Assembly (NCBI GenBank): GCA_007118045.1
Contig: SKTG01000278.1
Coordinates: 1 to 14,072, forward strand
DNA length: 14,072 nt
From: Nitriliruptoraceae bacterium
GTDB lineage: Bacteria; Actinomycetota; Nitriliruptoria; Nitriliruptorales; Nitriliruptoraceae
Reading direction: 5' to 3'
In this document: positions 1-6,541 of the stretch, one piece after another
Layout of the letters: every line of letters begins with the position of its first letter
Numbering within the stretch: position 1 is the stretch's first letter
The notes under the pieces: generated by a model
The model's input: only the letters and a program-made list of their open reading frames with translations
Database searches by the model: none
Told to the model about the DNA's origin: nothing
Made by a program: the position numbers and the translations under genes

Positions 1-38
1 GACGTGGGTGACGATGGTGTGGCGTGGTGTTCGTCCAT
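1..38 (-). other. Left-edge segment, possible start of a minus-strand frame
   Basis: An ATG at 38 (minus) opens MDEHHATPSSPT and runs off the edge. No Shine-Dalgarno sequence is visible, and a plus-strand frame also ends here (stop 38-40). Only 12 codons can be seen, so neither can be called a gene. Bases 39-138 hold nothing recognisable except the hairpin at 111-127. Confidence 0.15.
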
Positions 39-110
39 GAGCCAACCGTACGTGCGTTCGACCGAGGCCTGGCGACGGATCTCGCACCCCTGTGGAGAAC
101 CCAGCGGAGG

Positions 111-127
111 TCGGCCCGAGAGGCCGA
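111..127 (-). terminator. Possible stem-loop terminator after holB
   Basis: TCGGCC (111-116) and GGCCGA (122-127) form a perfect 6-bp stem with a 5-nt loop. It begins 12 nt beyond the holB stop in the direction of transcription. No T-tract follows, so it is at best a weak or factor-assisted terminator. Short GC-rich stems arise easily by chance at this base composition. Confidence 0.3.
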
Positions 128-138
128 GCCGCGGAACG

Positions 139-1308
139 TCAGGCGGCCGTGGCGTAGAGCGGGAGCGCGAGCGAGAGCAGCAGCCGCTCCAGCTGCAGCT
201 CCGGGCTGCCGTTGCGGTCAAGCGCGTCGCGGCAGTCCCGGATCGCCGCGAGCCCGCGCACCGCGGCCGGCGGGGGTAGCCGCAGGACGTCGCGGCGCAA
301 GGGCCCTTCGTGATCCGGGTTGATCAACTGCCCGGCGGGAGCGCCGGCCCCGACGGCCAGCAGGTCACGCAGGTAGCTGGCCAGGTCGTCGAGGACCAGA
401 TCGAGCGCGCGGCGCTGCTCCCGACGCTCCAGACGCTGGTGCCGGTCGGTCACGCGCTTTCGCATCCCGGGAGGCCAGCCGCGGCCGCGCTCGTCGACCC
501 CGAAGTCCTGCTCGAGCTGCTCGAGTTCGGCCGCGTTGCGCTCCTTGACCGCACCGGCACGGCCCTTGGCCCACGTGGTGAGCTCCTTGGCGAGCGGTAC
601 GACCTGGCCGGGGCCGCCGGACGCCAGCCGGTCCAGGACGGCGAGGTGCAGCTCCCGGGCCGTGGCGACGTCCGGGTCGGCGAGATCCTCGAGCCGGTCC
701 GGCAGCCCCATGGACGCGCTGACCAGGGCCTCGCGCTGGTTCGGCGGCACCCCCAGCTCGGCGGCCCGCTCGAGCATGGCGTGCGGCCCCCACGGCACGA
801 GGTCGAGACGGCGGCATCGGGAGATGATCGTGTCGAGCAGCGCGGCCTCATCCTGCACGTCGAGGACCCAGACCACGGACGCCGGTGGCTCCTCGAGCAC
901 CTTCAGGAACGCGTTCTGGGCCGGCTCGTTCATGCGGTCGGCGGATACCACCCGGAGCACCCGGCGGCGGCCCTCGGTCATCGACCGGGTCGCGGTCGGG
1001 ATCCAGTCCTCCCGAACGTGCGCCACGACGTGGTTGGCGCCTTCGGGCTCGAAGTCGGTCGCGGCGGGATGCGCCGCCCGGGCGATGCGCTCGCAGGTCG
1101 AGCACTCGCCGCAACCAACGTCCGCGGCGGGCGGGTCCGGGCAGTTCAGCGCGGCCGCGAGGCCACGTGCGAGCTCACGCTGACCCAACCCGCGGGCGCC
1201 GACGAACAGCCACGCGTGCGCGACCTCGTCGCGACGAAGGGCCGATCGCAGCGCGGTCACCGCGGCGGGCTGCGCCCGCACGGTCGACCACGCGCCCTCG
1301 TCCGTCAT
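139..1308 (-). CDS. holB: DNA polymerase III delta' subunit (clamp loader)
   Basis: 389 residues. Delta' is a structural AAA+ subunit of the clamp loader, which opens the beta clamp and places it on primed DNA at the replication fork. Visible landmarks are a P-loop-like segment GARGLGQRE (about 37-45), a four-cysteine zinc module (C56, C66, C69, C72), the family segment NAFLKVLEEPP (132-142) and the SRC motif (163-165). The invariant Walker A lysine is replaced by Gln (Q43), which suits delta' because E. coli delta' does not bind ATP. Residues beyond about 170 form the helical C-terminal half, with a charged E/R-rich stretch at 255-300. The ATG lies 4 nt after the stop of the kinase fusion gene, has no clear Shine-Dalgarno sequence and is probably translationally coupled. 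Homologues occupy the same position in Streptomyces and Mycobacterium. Family identification is firm. Confidence 0.93.
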   Translation of the reverse strand: MTDEGAWSTVRAQPAAVTALRSALRRDEVAHAWLFVGARGLGQRELARGLAAALNCPDPPAADVGCGECSTCERIARAAHPAATDFEPEGANHVVAHVREDWIPTATRSMTEGRRRVLRVVSADRMNEPAQNAFLKVLEEPPASVVWVLDVQDEAALLDTIISRCRRLDLVPWGPHAMLERAAELGVPPNQREALVSASMGLPDRLEDLADPDVATARELHLAVLDRLASGGPGQVVPLAKELTTWAKGRAGAVKERNAAELEQLEQDFGVDERGRGWPPGMRKRVTDRHQRLERREQRRALDLVLDDLASYLRDLLAVGAGAPAGQLINPDHEGPLRRDVLRLPPPAAVRGLAAIRDCRDALDRNGSPELQLERLLLSLALPLYATAA

Positions 1309-1312
1309 CGAG

Positions 1313-3442
1313 CTACACGTGCGGACGCAAGCCGGGCGCGACCCGCTCCTGCGCCTCGTCGACGGGCGTCGGATCCGCCGGAGCGAACATCGACAGCACG
1401 CGTGCTCGGATCTCCGCGTGCAACTCCTCCACGGGCCGACTGGCGTCCAGGACGAGGTAGCGCTCTGGGGCCACCTCCGAGCGCCGCAGGTACGCCTCCC
1501 GGACGCGGCCGTGGAACTCGGAGCCGGCCGACTCGAGCCGGTCCGGTTCCTCCTCGCCGCTTGCCCGTTCGAGGCCGTCGTCGGCGTCCAGGTCCAGCAG
1601 CACCGTGAGGTCGGGCTCCACCGCCCGCGTCGCCCAGCGGTTGAGCTGACCGACCCGCTCCTCCCCGAGCTCGCGTCCGGCGCCCTGGTAGGCGATGGAG
1701 GAGTCGACGAACCGGTCGGAGAGCACCACCTCCCCGCGTTCGAGCGCAGGGAGGATCACCTCGTCGATGTGCTGCGCTCGGGCAGCCGCGTAGAGCAGTG
1801 CCTCGGTCCGCACGTCCATGCCCTCGTGCGCCCGTGACAACAACACCTCGCGAAGACGCTCTCCGAGCGGCGTCCCGCCCGGCTCGCGCGTGACCACCAC
1901 CTTGCGGCCCGTGCGTTCGATGGCGGAGCGCAGGAGCCGGATCTGGGTCGACTTGCCGCTGCCGTCCCCGCCCTCGAACACCACGAACGAGCCGTTGCGG
2001 GCGAGCAAGCTCGCCTTCTCCTCCGGCTCGAGCGGGAGCTGCTCCGCGTCACGGTCCTCCGCCGCCAGTGCACCCGCCAGGGTCCGACCGACCAGCACGG
2101 CGCCGACGACCGCCAGCAGCCCGGCCGCGAACAGGGTGAGGCGCACCCCGCCGAGGGCGTACGGCAGGAAGCCGGTGTAGCGACCCTCGTCCACCGGGAT
2201 CTCGCGCCCGATGACACCGATCACGGCGGGCACCGCGACGGCCGACCCGAAGATGGCCAGGCGGATCCCCGAGTTGAAGGCCCCGAACGTGCGGCCGCGG
2301 ATGTGGTCGTCGGCGCGGGTCTGCAGGACCGTGTACCCGACGATGAAGCAGACCCCGGCCCCGCCGCCCATGATCAGGGCGAACGGCACGGTCGCCAGCA
2401 ACGTCGGCATCAGAGCGGTGAGCATCAGCGCCGCGCCTGCGGCCCCGATGCCCGGGGCGAACAGCCGCTCCGGTCGCACGCGTCGCGTGATCGGCTCGGC
2501 CGCGACCAGCCCGCCGACGAGCCCCACTCCCACGATGGCGACGAGCACCCCGTATCCGAAGGTGCCGGCGTCCAGCACCTGCGCGAAGAACTCGCCCGTC
2601 GTGATCACGACCCCGGCGGCCGCCGCGGCGACCATCACACCGACGATGAACGACCGGATCACCGGCTGCGTCCCGATGAACCGGAAACCGTTCTTCAGTT
2701 GCTCCCACGGACCTTCGGCGGAGAGCGGATCGCGATGCTTGCGGGGCTTGCGCGCGGAGGCCCGCGGGAAGCTCAACGTCATGAGCAGCGGGGCTGACGC
2801 GAAGAAGGTCAGGGCGTTGAACCAGATCGGCAGAGCGAGCGGTCGTTCGGCCAGGAAGCTGCCCTCTGGGGCGATCGCCGCCGCCAGCAGCACCAGCATC
2901 GAGTACATCGCCGCACCCAACGGCAAGGTGCCGTAGGTGGTGAGCAGGTTCATCTGGTTGGCCGCCACGAGCCGGCGAGCCTCGACGAGGCCGGGCAGGA
3001 TCGAGTCCTTCGCCGGCGCGAAGAGCGCCGACATGGCCTCGATGATCAGGGTCGCCAGGACGAGCGTGAACACCTCGTTGGTGAACGGGATCAGCGCCAT
3101 GACCGTCCCGCGACCGAGGTGGGTGATGATCATCACACGCTTGCGGTCCCAGCGGTCGACGAAGACCCCGGCGACCGGACCGATCAACAGGCTCGGCAGG
3201 ACGCGGGCCATCATCACGCCCGACACCGCGAACGCCGCGGCGCGACCGGGTCCCATGATCTGCGACGTCAGGGCGATGATCGCCAGGAAGCCGATCCAGT
3301 CACCCATCGCCGAGGTGAACGTGGCCAGCATGAGGTTGCGGAACGAACGGTTGCGCAACAGCGGCTTGTACACCGAGGCGACCGCGCCGCCACCCGGTGT
3401 CCGCGTCTCCGGGGCAGCGTCCCCGGACCCGACCTGGTCCAT
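1313..3442 (-). CDS. tmk: MFS transporter fused to thymidylate kinase
   Basis: 709 residues in two modules. Residues about 24-455 form a major facilitator superfamily permease with roughly twelve hydrophobic segments, a motif-A-like loop GVFVDRWDRKR (92-102) and a charged mid-loop (about 226-250). It resembles MefA-type drug exporters, but its substrate is unknown. Residues about 484-685 form dTMP kinase (dTMP + ATP to dTDP + ADP, needed for dTTP). They contain the P-loop GGDGSGKST (491-499), REPGGTPLGERLR (519-531), DRFVDSSIAYQG (577-588) and an arginine-poor LID region (about 622-640). A 24-residue tail follows. The ATG has only a weak upstream purine stretch. GTG codon 24 is an alternative start but has no Shine-Dalgarno sequence either. 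It lies between topA and holB, as in Streptomyces (SCO3542, from memory). The kinase would be membrane-tethered on the cytoplasmic face. No frame break separates the halves, so the fusion looks genuine. Confidence 0.92.
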   Translation of the reverse strand: MDQVGSGDAAPETRTPGGGAVASVYKPLLRNRSFRNLMLATFTSAMGDWIGFLAIIALTSQIMGPGRAAAFAVSGVMMARVLPSLLIGPVAGVFVDRWDRKRVMIITHLGRGTVMALIPFTNEVFTLVLATLIIEAMSALFAPAKDSILPGLVEARRLVAANQMNLLTTYGTLPLGAAMYSMLVLLAAAIAPEGSFLAERPLALPIWFNALTFFASAPLLMTLSFPRASARKPRKHRDPLSAEGPWEQLKNGFRFIGTQPVIRSFIVGVMVAAAAAGVVITTGEFFAQVLDAGTFGYGVLVAIVGVGLVGGLVAAEPITRRVRPERLFAPGIGAAGAALMLTALMPTLLATVPFALIMGGGAGVCFIVGYTVLQTRADDHIRGRTFGAFNSGIRLAIFGSAVAVPAVIGVIGREIPVDEGRYTGFLPYALGGVRLTLFAAGLLAVVGAVLVGRTLAGALAAEDRDAEQLPLEPEEKASLLARNGSFVVFEGGDGSGKSTQIRLLRSAIERTGRKVVVTREPGGTPLGERLREVLLSRAHEGMDVRTEALLYAAARAQHIDEVILPALERGEVVLSDRFVDSSIAYQGAGRELGEERVGQLNRWATRAVEPDLTVLLDLDADDGLERASGEEEPDRLESAGSEFHGRVREAYLRRSEVAPERYLVLDASRPVEELHAEIRARVLSMFAPADPTPVDEAQERVAPGLRPHV

Positions 3443-3461
3443 CGGCGCAGCCTACCCCGCG

Positions 3462-3493
3462 GGTCCGGGCCGCCCGGCTCAGCCTCCCGGACC
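3462..3493 (-). promoter_or_regulatory. Leader inverted repeat before the MFS-Tmk start
   Basis: GGTCCGGG (3462-3469) and CCCGGACC (3486-3493) are perfectly complementary over 8 bp with a 16-nt loop, and end about 20 nt upstream of the MFS-Tmk start codon. In the topA-tmk transcript this would form a hairpin in the spacer. It may affect mRNA processing or ribosome access. No T-run follows and no riboswitch class is recognised. Confidence 0.35.
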
Positions 3494-3520
3494 GTTCGGG
3501 GGACGCGCCCCACGGTGCGT

Positions 3521-3538
3521 GGCCGGCGGGCGCCGGCC
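3521..3538 (-). promoter_or_regulatory. Stem-loop immediately after topA stop
   Basis: GGCCGGC (3521-3527) and GCCGGCC (3532-3538) give a perfect 7-bp stem with a 4-nt loop, starting 2 nt past the topA stop. There is no T-tract. It could protect the topA mRNA 3' end or act as a partial terminator that lowers tmk-holB expression relative to topA. The role is inferred; only the symmetry is seen. Confidence 0.35.
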
Positions 3539-3540
3539 GG

Positions 3541-6252
3541 TCACGAGCGCTCGGCGGCCGCCTTCCTGGTGGCCTTCTTCGTGGTGGCTCGTTTCCCCGA
3601 CTTCTTGGCCGTCGTCTTCGCGCCCGACTTCTTGGCCGCCGTCTTCGCGCCCGACTTCTTGGCCGACTTCTTGGCACCGGACTTCTGGGCCGTCTTCTTG
3701 GCCGTCTTCTTGGCGCCCGACTTCTTCGCTGACTTCTTGCCGGTCTTCTTCGCCGGCGGCGCCTGCTCCCCGCGGTAACGGAGGGTGATCGCCGCTGGCA
3801 CCTCCTCGGTCTCCAGCGGCTCGCCGCCGAGCTCCGGGTCGTACTTCTCGACGCCCTCGATCACCGTCCAGGTGGCGACCTGGGGGACCTCGAAGTCGTC
3901 GAGCTCGAAGACGTGGTTGACCTTCGGGTGCGTGCAGATCGCCACCGGCTCCTTGCGGTTCCTCGGCGGCGGCCGCAACGGTGCGCCGCACTCCGGGCAC
4001 GGTGTGGCGATCGGCAGGGACCAGACGGCGAAGACGTCGTCCGGGTAACCGGTCGATCCGACGAACGGCTTGCCGTAGCGCGAGGTGCGGCGCTCGAGGA
4101 AGCTGTTCTCGGGATCGGTCGGCGATCGGAACGGCACCACCTCGTCGTCGGTCGTGCGGTACATCAGGCGCTGCTGGACGTTGCGGATGCCCTTGCACTT
4201 CGGGTAGTCGACGCAGCCGTAGAACCGGCCGAAGCGACCTCGTCGCAGCAGCATCGGCTGGCCGCAGATCTGGCAGCGGACGTCCTCGTCCGGCTCGGGT
4301 TCGGGCTCGGGCTCGCCGACCGTCCCGTCGTCGTTGAGGGGCAGGGTCCCGTCGCAGTCCGGCCAGCGGCTGCACGAGGCGAACCACTGCTTGGACTTGC
4401 CGGAGAAGACCCGCTCCATCGGCGCGTCGCAGATGGGGCAGTCGGCCGGGTACAGCAGGGGCAGGCGTGGTCGCTCGGGCTTGCGCTCCCGCACCCACTC
4501 GTCGACCTCGTCGAGGAACCGGCGCACGGTCGCGCTCCAGTCCTCGTCACCCGCCGCGATCTCGTCGAGCGTGGCCTCCATCCTCGAGGTGAAGCCGAGG
4601 TCGACGATCTCGTGGAAGTGGGCCTTGAGGAAGGAGACGACCACCTCACCGAGGGGCGTGGGGAAGAACCGCCGCGATTCCTTGATGACGTACTGGCGTT
4701 GCTCCAGCGTCGAGATGATGGATGCGTACGTCGACGGCCGGCCGATGCCCTCCTCCTCGAGTGCCTCGACGAGCGTGCGCTCGGAGTAGCGCGGCGGTGG
4801 GGAGGTCTCGTGCTGCTCCGGTAGCAGCTCCCCGAGGTGGAGCCGCTGTCCCTCGTCGAGCTGTGGCAGGGCGTCGGCGACCTCCTCCGCGGCCTCGTCC
4901 TCGTCCCGGACGGCGCGGTAGGCGCGCATGAACCCGTCGAACTTCTCGACCTGACCGGTGACCCTGAAGGTCAGTGGTTCATCGCCGTCCGCGCCACCGA
5001 CCACGTCGGCCGAGACCCGGTCGAAGACCGCCGGGGCCATCTGGGTGGCCACGGTCCGCTTCCAGATCAGCTCGTACAGCCGCGCCTGCTCGGCGGAGAG
5101 GTAGCGCCGCACCTTCTGCGGCGTGCGCGCGATCGAGGTCGGTCGGACGGCCTCGTGGGCCTCCTGAGCACCCTTGCTCCTGCCCGCGAAGCGTCGCGGC
5201 TTCTCGATCCGGTAACGCTCGCCGTACACGGACGCCACGTGCTCGTCGATCTCGCCGAGCACCTGGTCGGAGAGGTTCAGCGAGTCGGTGCGCATGTAGG
5301 TGATCAGCCCGACCTGCTCGCCACCCAGAGCGACCCCCTCGTAGAGCTGCTGGGCGACCGCCATCGTCTGCCGGGCCGAGAAGCCGTACTTGGAAGCCTC
5401 GCCCTGGAGGGTCGAGGTCTTGAACGGTGGCTTGGGCTGCCGCTTCGCTTCCGTGCGGCGCACGGCCTGCACCGTGTAGTCGAGTGCACGTGCGCGGTCC
5501 GCGATCCGCGTCGCTTCCGCCTCGTCCCGCACGACCAGCACGTCGTCCTTGCGCGCATCGGACCTGCCCTCGAGATCCTTCGGCGTGACGAGCTTGCGTC
5601 CACCGACGGCGAACAGGTTCGCGTCGATGTCCGCGGCACCGTCGCGCTCCCGAGCGAACCGGGCGGGGAAGCTCCAGTACTCCTCGGGCACGAAGGCCCG
5701 GATCTCGTCCTCCCGGTCGACGAGCATGCGCAGGGCGACCGACTGCACGCGTCCCGCCGAGATGCCCGAGGATACCGTGCGCCAGAGGACCGGCGAGAGC
5801 CGGTACCCGACGATCCGGTCCACCGCCCGCCGGGCCTGCTGCGCGTCGACGAGCGAGTCGTTGAGCGTGCGTGGCGACTCGAAGGCGGCGCGGATCGCGG
5901 GCTCGGTGATCTCGTCGAAGGTGACGCGGTTGGTCTGCTCCAGGTCGAGGTCGAGGACCTCGGCGACGTGCCAGGCGATCGCCTCGCCCTCGCGGTCGAG
6001 GTCGGGGGCGAGCCAGACCGTCGTCGCGTCCTTCGCCGCCTTCCGCAACGCGGCCACGTGCTTCTTGGCGTTGTCCGGGACCTCGTAGGAGAGCCGTGCC
6101 TCGCCGTCACCGGTGAAGTCGATGGCGAAGTCCGAGCGGGGCAGATCCCGGATGTGGCCGTACGAGGCCAGGACCTCGAAGCCGGAGCCGAGGTAGCGCT
6201 CGATCGTCTTGGCCTTCGCCGGCGACTCGACGATCACGAGGTTCTCTGCCAC
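3541..6252 (-). CDS. topA: DNA topoisomerase I
   Basis: 903 residues. It is a type IA topoisomerase, relaxing negative supercoils by nicking one strand through a 5'-phosphotyrosine link. The TOPRIM domain carries E9 and DLDREGE (84-90). The active-site segment is ITYMRTDS with catalytic Y319 and R321. GRPSTYASII (504-513) is a further conserved motif. Three cysteine modules follow: C605/C608/C627/C633, C660/C663/C680/C686, and a less regular one at C752/C755/C773 with nearby histidines. An acidic EPEP linker (647-657) separates the first two. Residues about 835-903 form a lysine-rich repetitive tail typical of actinobacterial TopA, thought to aid DNA binding and processivity. GTG at 6252 is chosen because the protein then begins MAENLVIVESPAKAKT, the family's usual N-terminus; a GGAGG-type site lies about 10 nt upstream. 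It is the first gene of the operon with tmk and holB. Confidence 0.97.
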   Translation of the reverse strand: MAENLVIVESPAKAKTIERYLGSGFEVLASYGHIRDLPRSDFAIDFTGDGEARLSYEVPDNAKKHVAALRKAAKDATTVWLAPDLDREGEAIAWHVAEVLDLDLEQTNRVTFDEITEPAIRAAFESPRTLNDSLVDAQQARRAVDRIVGYRLSPVLWRTVSSGISAGRVQSVALRMLVDREDEIRAFVPEEYWSFPARFARERDGAADIDANLFAVGGRKLVTPKDLEGRSDARKDDVLVVRDEAEATRIADRARALDYTVQAVRRTEAKRQPKPPFKTSTLQGEASKYGFSARQTMAVAQQLYEGVALGGEQVGLITYMRTDSLNLSDQVLGEIDEHVASVYGERYRIEKPRRFAGRSKGAQEAHEAVRPTSIARTPQKVRRYLSAEQARLYELIWKRTVATQMAPAVFDRVSADVVGGADGDEPLTFRVTGQVEKFDGFMRAYRAVRDEDEAAEEVADALPQLDEGQRLHLGELLPEQHETSPPPRYSERTLVEALEEEGIGRPSTYASIISTLEQRQYVIKESRRFFPTPLGEVVVSFLKAHFHEIVDLGFTSRMEATLDEIAAGDEDWSATVRRFLDEVDEWVRERKPERPRLPLLYPADCPICDAPMERVFSGKSKQWFASCSRWPDCDGTLPLNDDGTVGEPEPEPEPDEDVRCQICGQPMLLRRGRFGRFYGCVDYPKCKGIRNVQQRLMYRTTDDEVVPFRSPTDPENSFLERRTSRYGKPFVGSTGYPDDVFAVWSLPIATPCPECGAPLRPPPRNRKEPVAICTHPKVNHVFELDDFEVPQVATWTVIEGVEKYDPELGGEPLETEEVPAAITLRYRGEQAPPAKKTGKKSAKKSGAKKTAKKTAQKSGAKKSAKKSGAKTAAKKSGAKTTAKKSGKRATTKKATRKAAAERS
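3544..3750 (-). repeat. Lys/Ala/Ser repeat tract encoding the TopA tail
   Basis: The 3' end of topA is built of degenerate short repeats encoding KKSGAK- and KKTAK-type units. On the plus strand a 27-nt unit at 3596-3622 recurs at 3623-3649 with one mismatch (GTC versus GCC), and a third partial copy starts at 3650. Further CTTCTTGGC-type copies run to about 3750. The repeats stay in frame and lie inside the gene. The tract is prone to slippage, so tail length may vary between strains. Confidence 0.8.
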
Positions 6253-6327
6253 TGCGGGTCGTCCCTCCTCAGGCGGGGCGGGCCACGACGGCCACGACCC
6301 CGGGCCCGGCGTCGCCGGGGGGCGGTG

Positions 6328-6356
6328 AAGGTGGGCCGGGTGGGCGGTGGTGTCAA
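6328..6356 (-). promoter_or_regulatory. Candidate topA promoter
   Basis: Read on the minus strand, a perfect TTGACA -35 hexamer (6356-6351) is followed after exactly 17 nt by CACCTT (6333-6328), a weak -10 hexamer. Transcription would start near 6321, giving a leader of about 70 nt before the topA GTG. The match is by eye: the -35 is strong, the -10 poor. Confidence 0.45.
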
Positions 6357-6403
6357 CTCCGGATGCCCGGGCAGCCCGGCGCTCGGTCGGCGGTGACCTC
6401 GCA

Positions 6404-6427
6404 CGGGGTCCCCCTTCGGGGACCCCG
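6404..6427. repeat. Perfect 10-bp inverted repeat in topA/antiporter intergenic region
   Basis: CGGGGTCCCC (6404-6413), loop CTTC (6414-6417), GGGGACCCCG (6418-6427). It is the strongest perfect hairpin I found, about 150 bp upstream of the topA start and 115 bp upstream of the antiporter start. It could be an operator, a transcript hairpin in the antiporter leader, or a copy of a dispersed repeat. There is no T-tract on either side. The rest of the 289-base gap (6253-6541) holds the topA promoter candidate, a smaller hairpin at 6305-6319 and the two ribosome binding sites. I see no gene in it. Confidence 0.6.
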
Positions 6428-6541
6428 CCACCACCGTCTCCGCGGCGGGCACCGGGAGCGCGTATCGCACACCTACCCCCCATCCCGCCACCGGCGGCGG
6501 CACCGGTACCGTTCCCGCCCCACGGCCGGAGAGAACCGAGA

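Noticed and set aside
1..60. Minus-strand segment reading like a transposase end (SVERTYGWL-type peptide just upstream of the ATG at 38)
   Set aside because: Only a handful of codons are visible and there are no inverted repeats or target duplications; the similarity is too short to mean anything.
310..1608. 432-codon plus-strand frame opposite holB and the kinase domain
   Set aside because: No recognisable domain; it is antisense to two well-supported genes and composition is typical of a GC-driven shadow.
3596..3750. Regular repeats resembling a CRISPR or satellite array
   Set aside because: Units are in frame, contiguous without unique spacers, and encode the lysine-rich TopA tail.
4837..6396. 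519-codon plus-strand frame opposite topA
   Set aside because: Antisense shadow of topA with no motifs, no ribosome site and biased Arg/Val/Leu/Gly composition.
6507..6512. TACCGT as a -10 element for the antiporter gene
   Set aside because: No -35 at 16-18 nt upstream and very close to the start codon; TANNNT hexamers are frequent by chance.
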